Assembly: GCA_946616385.1 (NCBI GenBank)
Contig: CAMOIZ010000045.1
Location: 1 to 8,286 of the forward strand
Direction: 5' to 3'
From: an uncultured Bacteroidales bacterium
GTDB lineage: Bacteria; Bacteroidota; Bacteroidia; Bacteroidales; UBA932
Length of the DNA: 8,286 bases
The notes under the pieces are model-generated. The model was not told the DNA's origin. It searched no databases and saw nothing but the letters and a program-made list of their open reading frames with translations. Of this stretch, positions 7,679 to 8,286 are shown one piece after another. Positions within the stretch are counted from its first letter, which is position 1, and each line of letters opens with the position of its first letter. The position numbers and the translations under genes are program-made.

Positions 7679-8178
7679 CAGTCTTCCTTCTTTTCGGTCA
7701 TGGTCGCGTTGGCGGTGACAAGGTATACTCCATCATACCAGTTGCCATGGCCTTCACTTATTTGCTCAACACTGAATTCCTTGTCATTCATTGTCAAAGG
7801 TTCGAATTCCCCGCCATTCTCCGGGCCATCCACATCTTCAAAGATAATGGTGGAGCCTTTCATTTTGGTTGGACACGTGTGCTTTAACATGTCTTTGCTG
7901 AATTTGCCTTCTGCATCAGTAAACAGAGTGTCCCGATTCCTATCGAGAATCTCTTGTGCAGTGCCCTCAACGTAAGGCTTTACAATTACGCGTACGCCTT
8001 TGACAGGCTTGCCTTCCGAAGACTTGACTTCGCCCACAAGTTTGAATTTGGCGAAAGGCTGCCCATATTCCATCCTCGGCTCGATAATATCGTTGATACT
8101 GTCGCAAGAAGAAAACCCGAGAACTGTCATCAGGAATCCATACAAAGTCTTGAACAAGATGTTGGTTTTGTTTTTCAT
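7678..8178 (-). CDS. Radical SAM-associated putative lipoprotein
   Basis: This 166-residue protein begins with a lysine-rich N-terminus, a hydrophobic stretch (GFLMTVLG, 14-21) and a lipobox-like FSSC with Cys25, so it is probably cleaved by signal peptidase II and lipid-anchored. The mature part, from about residue 38, starts with a compact beta domain resembling a carboxypeptidase-regulatory/Ig-like fold (FKLVGEVKSSEGKPVKGVRV, then DTLFTDAEGKF). A second conserved-looking block follows: IIFEDVDGPENGGEF (111-125) and GNWYDGVYLV (145-154), ending in a charged tail. The only other Cys is Cys102. It is the first gene of the minus-strand unit and directly overlaps the radical SAM start. Base composition is clearly more AT-rich than its neighbours (sampled 60-base lines are about 42% GC against about 65% in a sampled cstA line). 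The family is the lipoprotein half of the rSAM/lipoprotein system; no biochemical function is known to me. Confidence 0.88.
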   Translation of the reverse strand: MKNKTNILFKTLYGFLMTVLGFSSCDSINDIIEPRMEYGQPFAKFKLVGEVKSSEGKPVKGVRVIVKPYVEGTAQEILDRNRDTLFTDAEGKFSKDMLKHTCPTKMKGSTIIFEDVDGPENGGEFEPLTMNDKEFSVEQISEGHGNWYDGVYLVTANATMTEKKED

Positions 8179-8180
8179 AC

Positions 8181-8215
8181 TTATGCAATCCGACGAATGT
8201 CATAATCTTGCGTAA
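8181..8215. repeat. Imperfect dyad in divergent promoter region
   Basis: Arms TTATGCAA (8181-8188) and TTGCGTAA (8208-8215) are inverted copies with one mismatch, separated by 19 bases; a smaller GAC/GTC dyad (8192-8194 and 8199-8201) lies near the same centre. The dyad sits in the leader of the lipoprotein gene and covers the TTG that could be the -33 box of the rightward gene, as an operator might. This is a pattern only; chance is possible in 80 bases of AT-rich sequence. Confidence 0.25.
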
Positions 8216-8240
8216 AGATGGAAATAATTTTTTATATTTG
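8208..8240 (+). promoter_or_regulatory. Candidate Bacteroidota promoter for the rightward gene
   Basis: TATATTTG (8233-8240) matches the TAnnTTTG -7 consensus exactly. A TTG (8208-8210) lies 22 bases upstream as a possible -33 box. The ATG of the rightward gene starts 20 bases after the box, giving a very short leader with no Shine-Dalgarno sequence. No equally good box is seen on the minus strand for the lipoprotein gene in this 81-base gap (8179-8259). Confidence 0.55.
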
Positions 8241-8259
8241 AAAGTTCAAGACGTGTATT

Positions 8260-8286
8260 ATGGGTAAACTGTACGACGAACTTACG
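8260..8286 (+). CDS. Start of an unidentified gene, 3'-truncated by the window
   Basis: An ATG just downstream of a TATATTTG box opens a frame reading MGKLYDELT before the window ends. The distance from the box (19 bases between) and the AT-rich leader fit a genuine start, and the gene would be divergent from the lipoprotein unit. Nine residues are too few to name a product. Confidence 0.5.

Noticed and set aside
7241..7975. A 244-codon + strand open frame spanning the radical SAM and lipoprotein genes
   Set aside because: It crosses two well-supported coupled genes on the other strand and its protein resembles no family known to me.

Overview
The window looks like chromosomal DNA of a fairly GC-rich anaerobic Bacteroidota, probably a Bacteroidales gut commensal. 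The basis is the gene content (a macroglobulin/TonB-plug surface protein, a GH95 fucosidase, a radical SAM/lipoprotein pair), -7 boxes of the Bacteroides form TAnnTTTG, and start codons without clear Shine-Dalgarno sequences. The genus cannot be fixed from this window. Coding density is very high and there is no RNA gene, CRISPR array, insertion sequence or phage gene that I can see.

Left half (1-5146, + strand): a tightly packed three-gene run. A 5'-truncated gene encodes a protein with an MG-type beta domain, a degenerate TonB-receptor plug and a C-terminal beta domain. It overlaps by ATGA a secreted GH95 alpha-L-fucosidase with all expected catalytic residues. A YhhN/TMEM86-family membrane protein follows 3 bases later. 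The first two suggest glycan handling in the cell envelope; the YhhN protein points to membrane lipid metabolism, and its tie to the others is only co-transcription.

Right half (5121-8178, - strand): read in the direction of transcription, a small putative lipoprotein, a radical SAM/SPASM enzyme whose start overlaps the lipoprotein stop by one base (TGATG), and a short-form CstA transporter. The lipoprotein and radical SAM gene form the rSAM/lipoprotein pair known from Bacteroidota genomes (TIGR04133/TIGR04134, from memory), whose chemistry is to my knowledge undetermined. This is the most interesting part of the window. CstA has a good -7 box of its own in the 35-base gap, so it may be transcribed separately. 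The 3' ends of cstA and the YhhN gene overlap by 26 bases, tail to tail.

Right edge (8179-8286): an AT-rich divergent promoter region with a + strand TATATTTG box and an imperfect dyad, then the first nine codons of a + strand gene that runs off the window.
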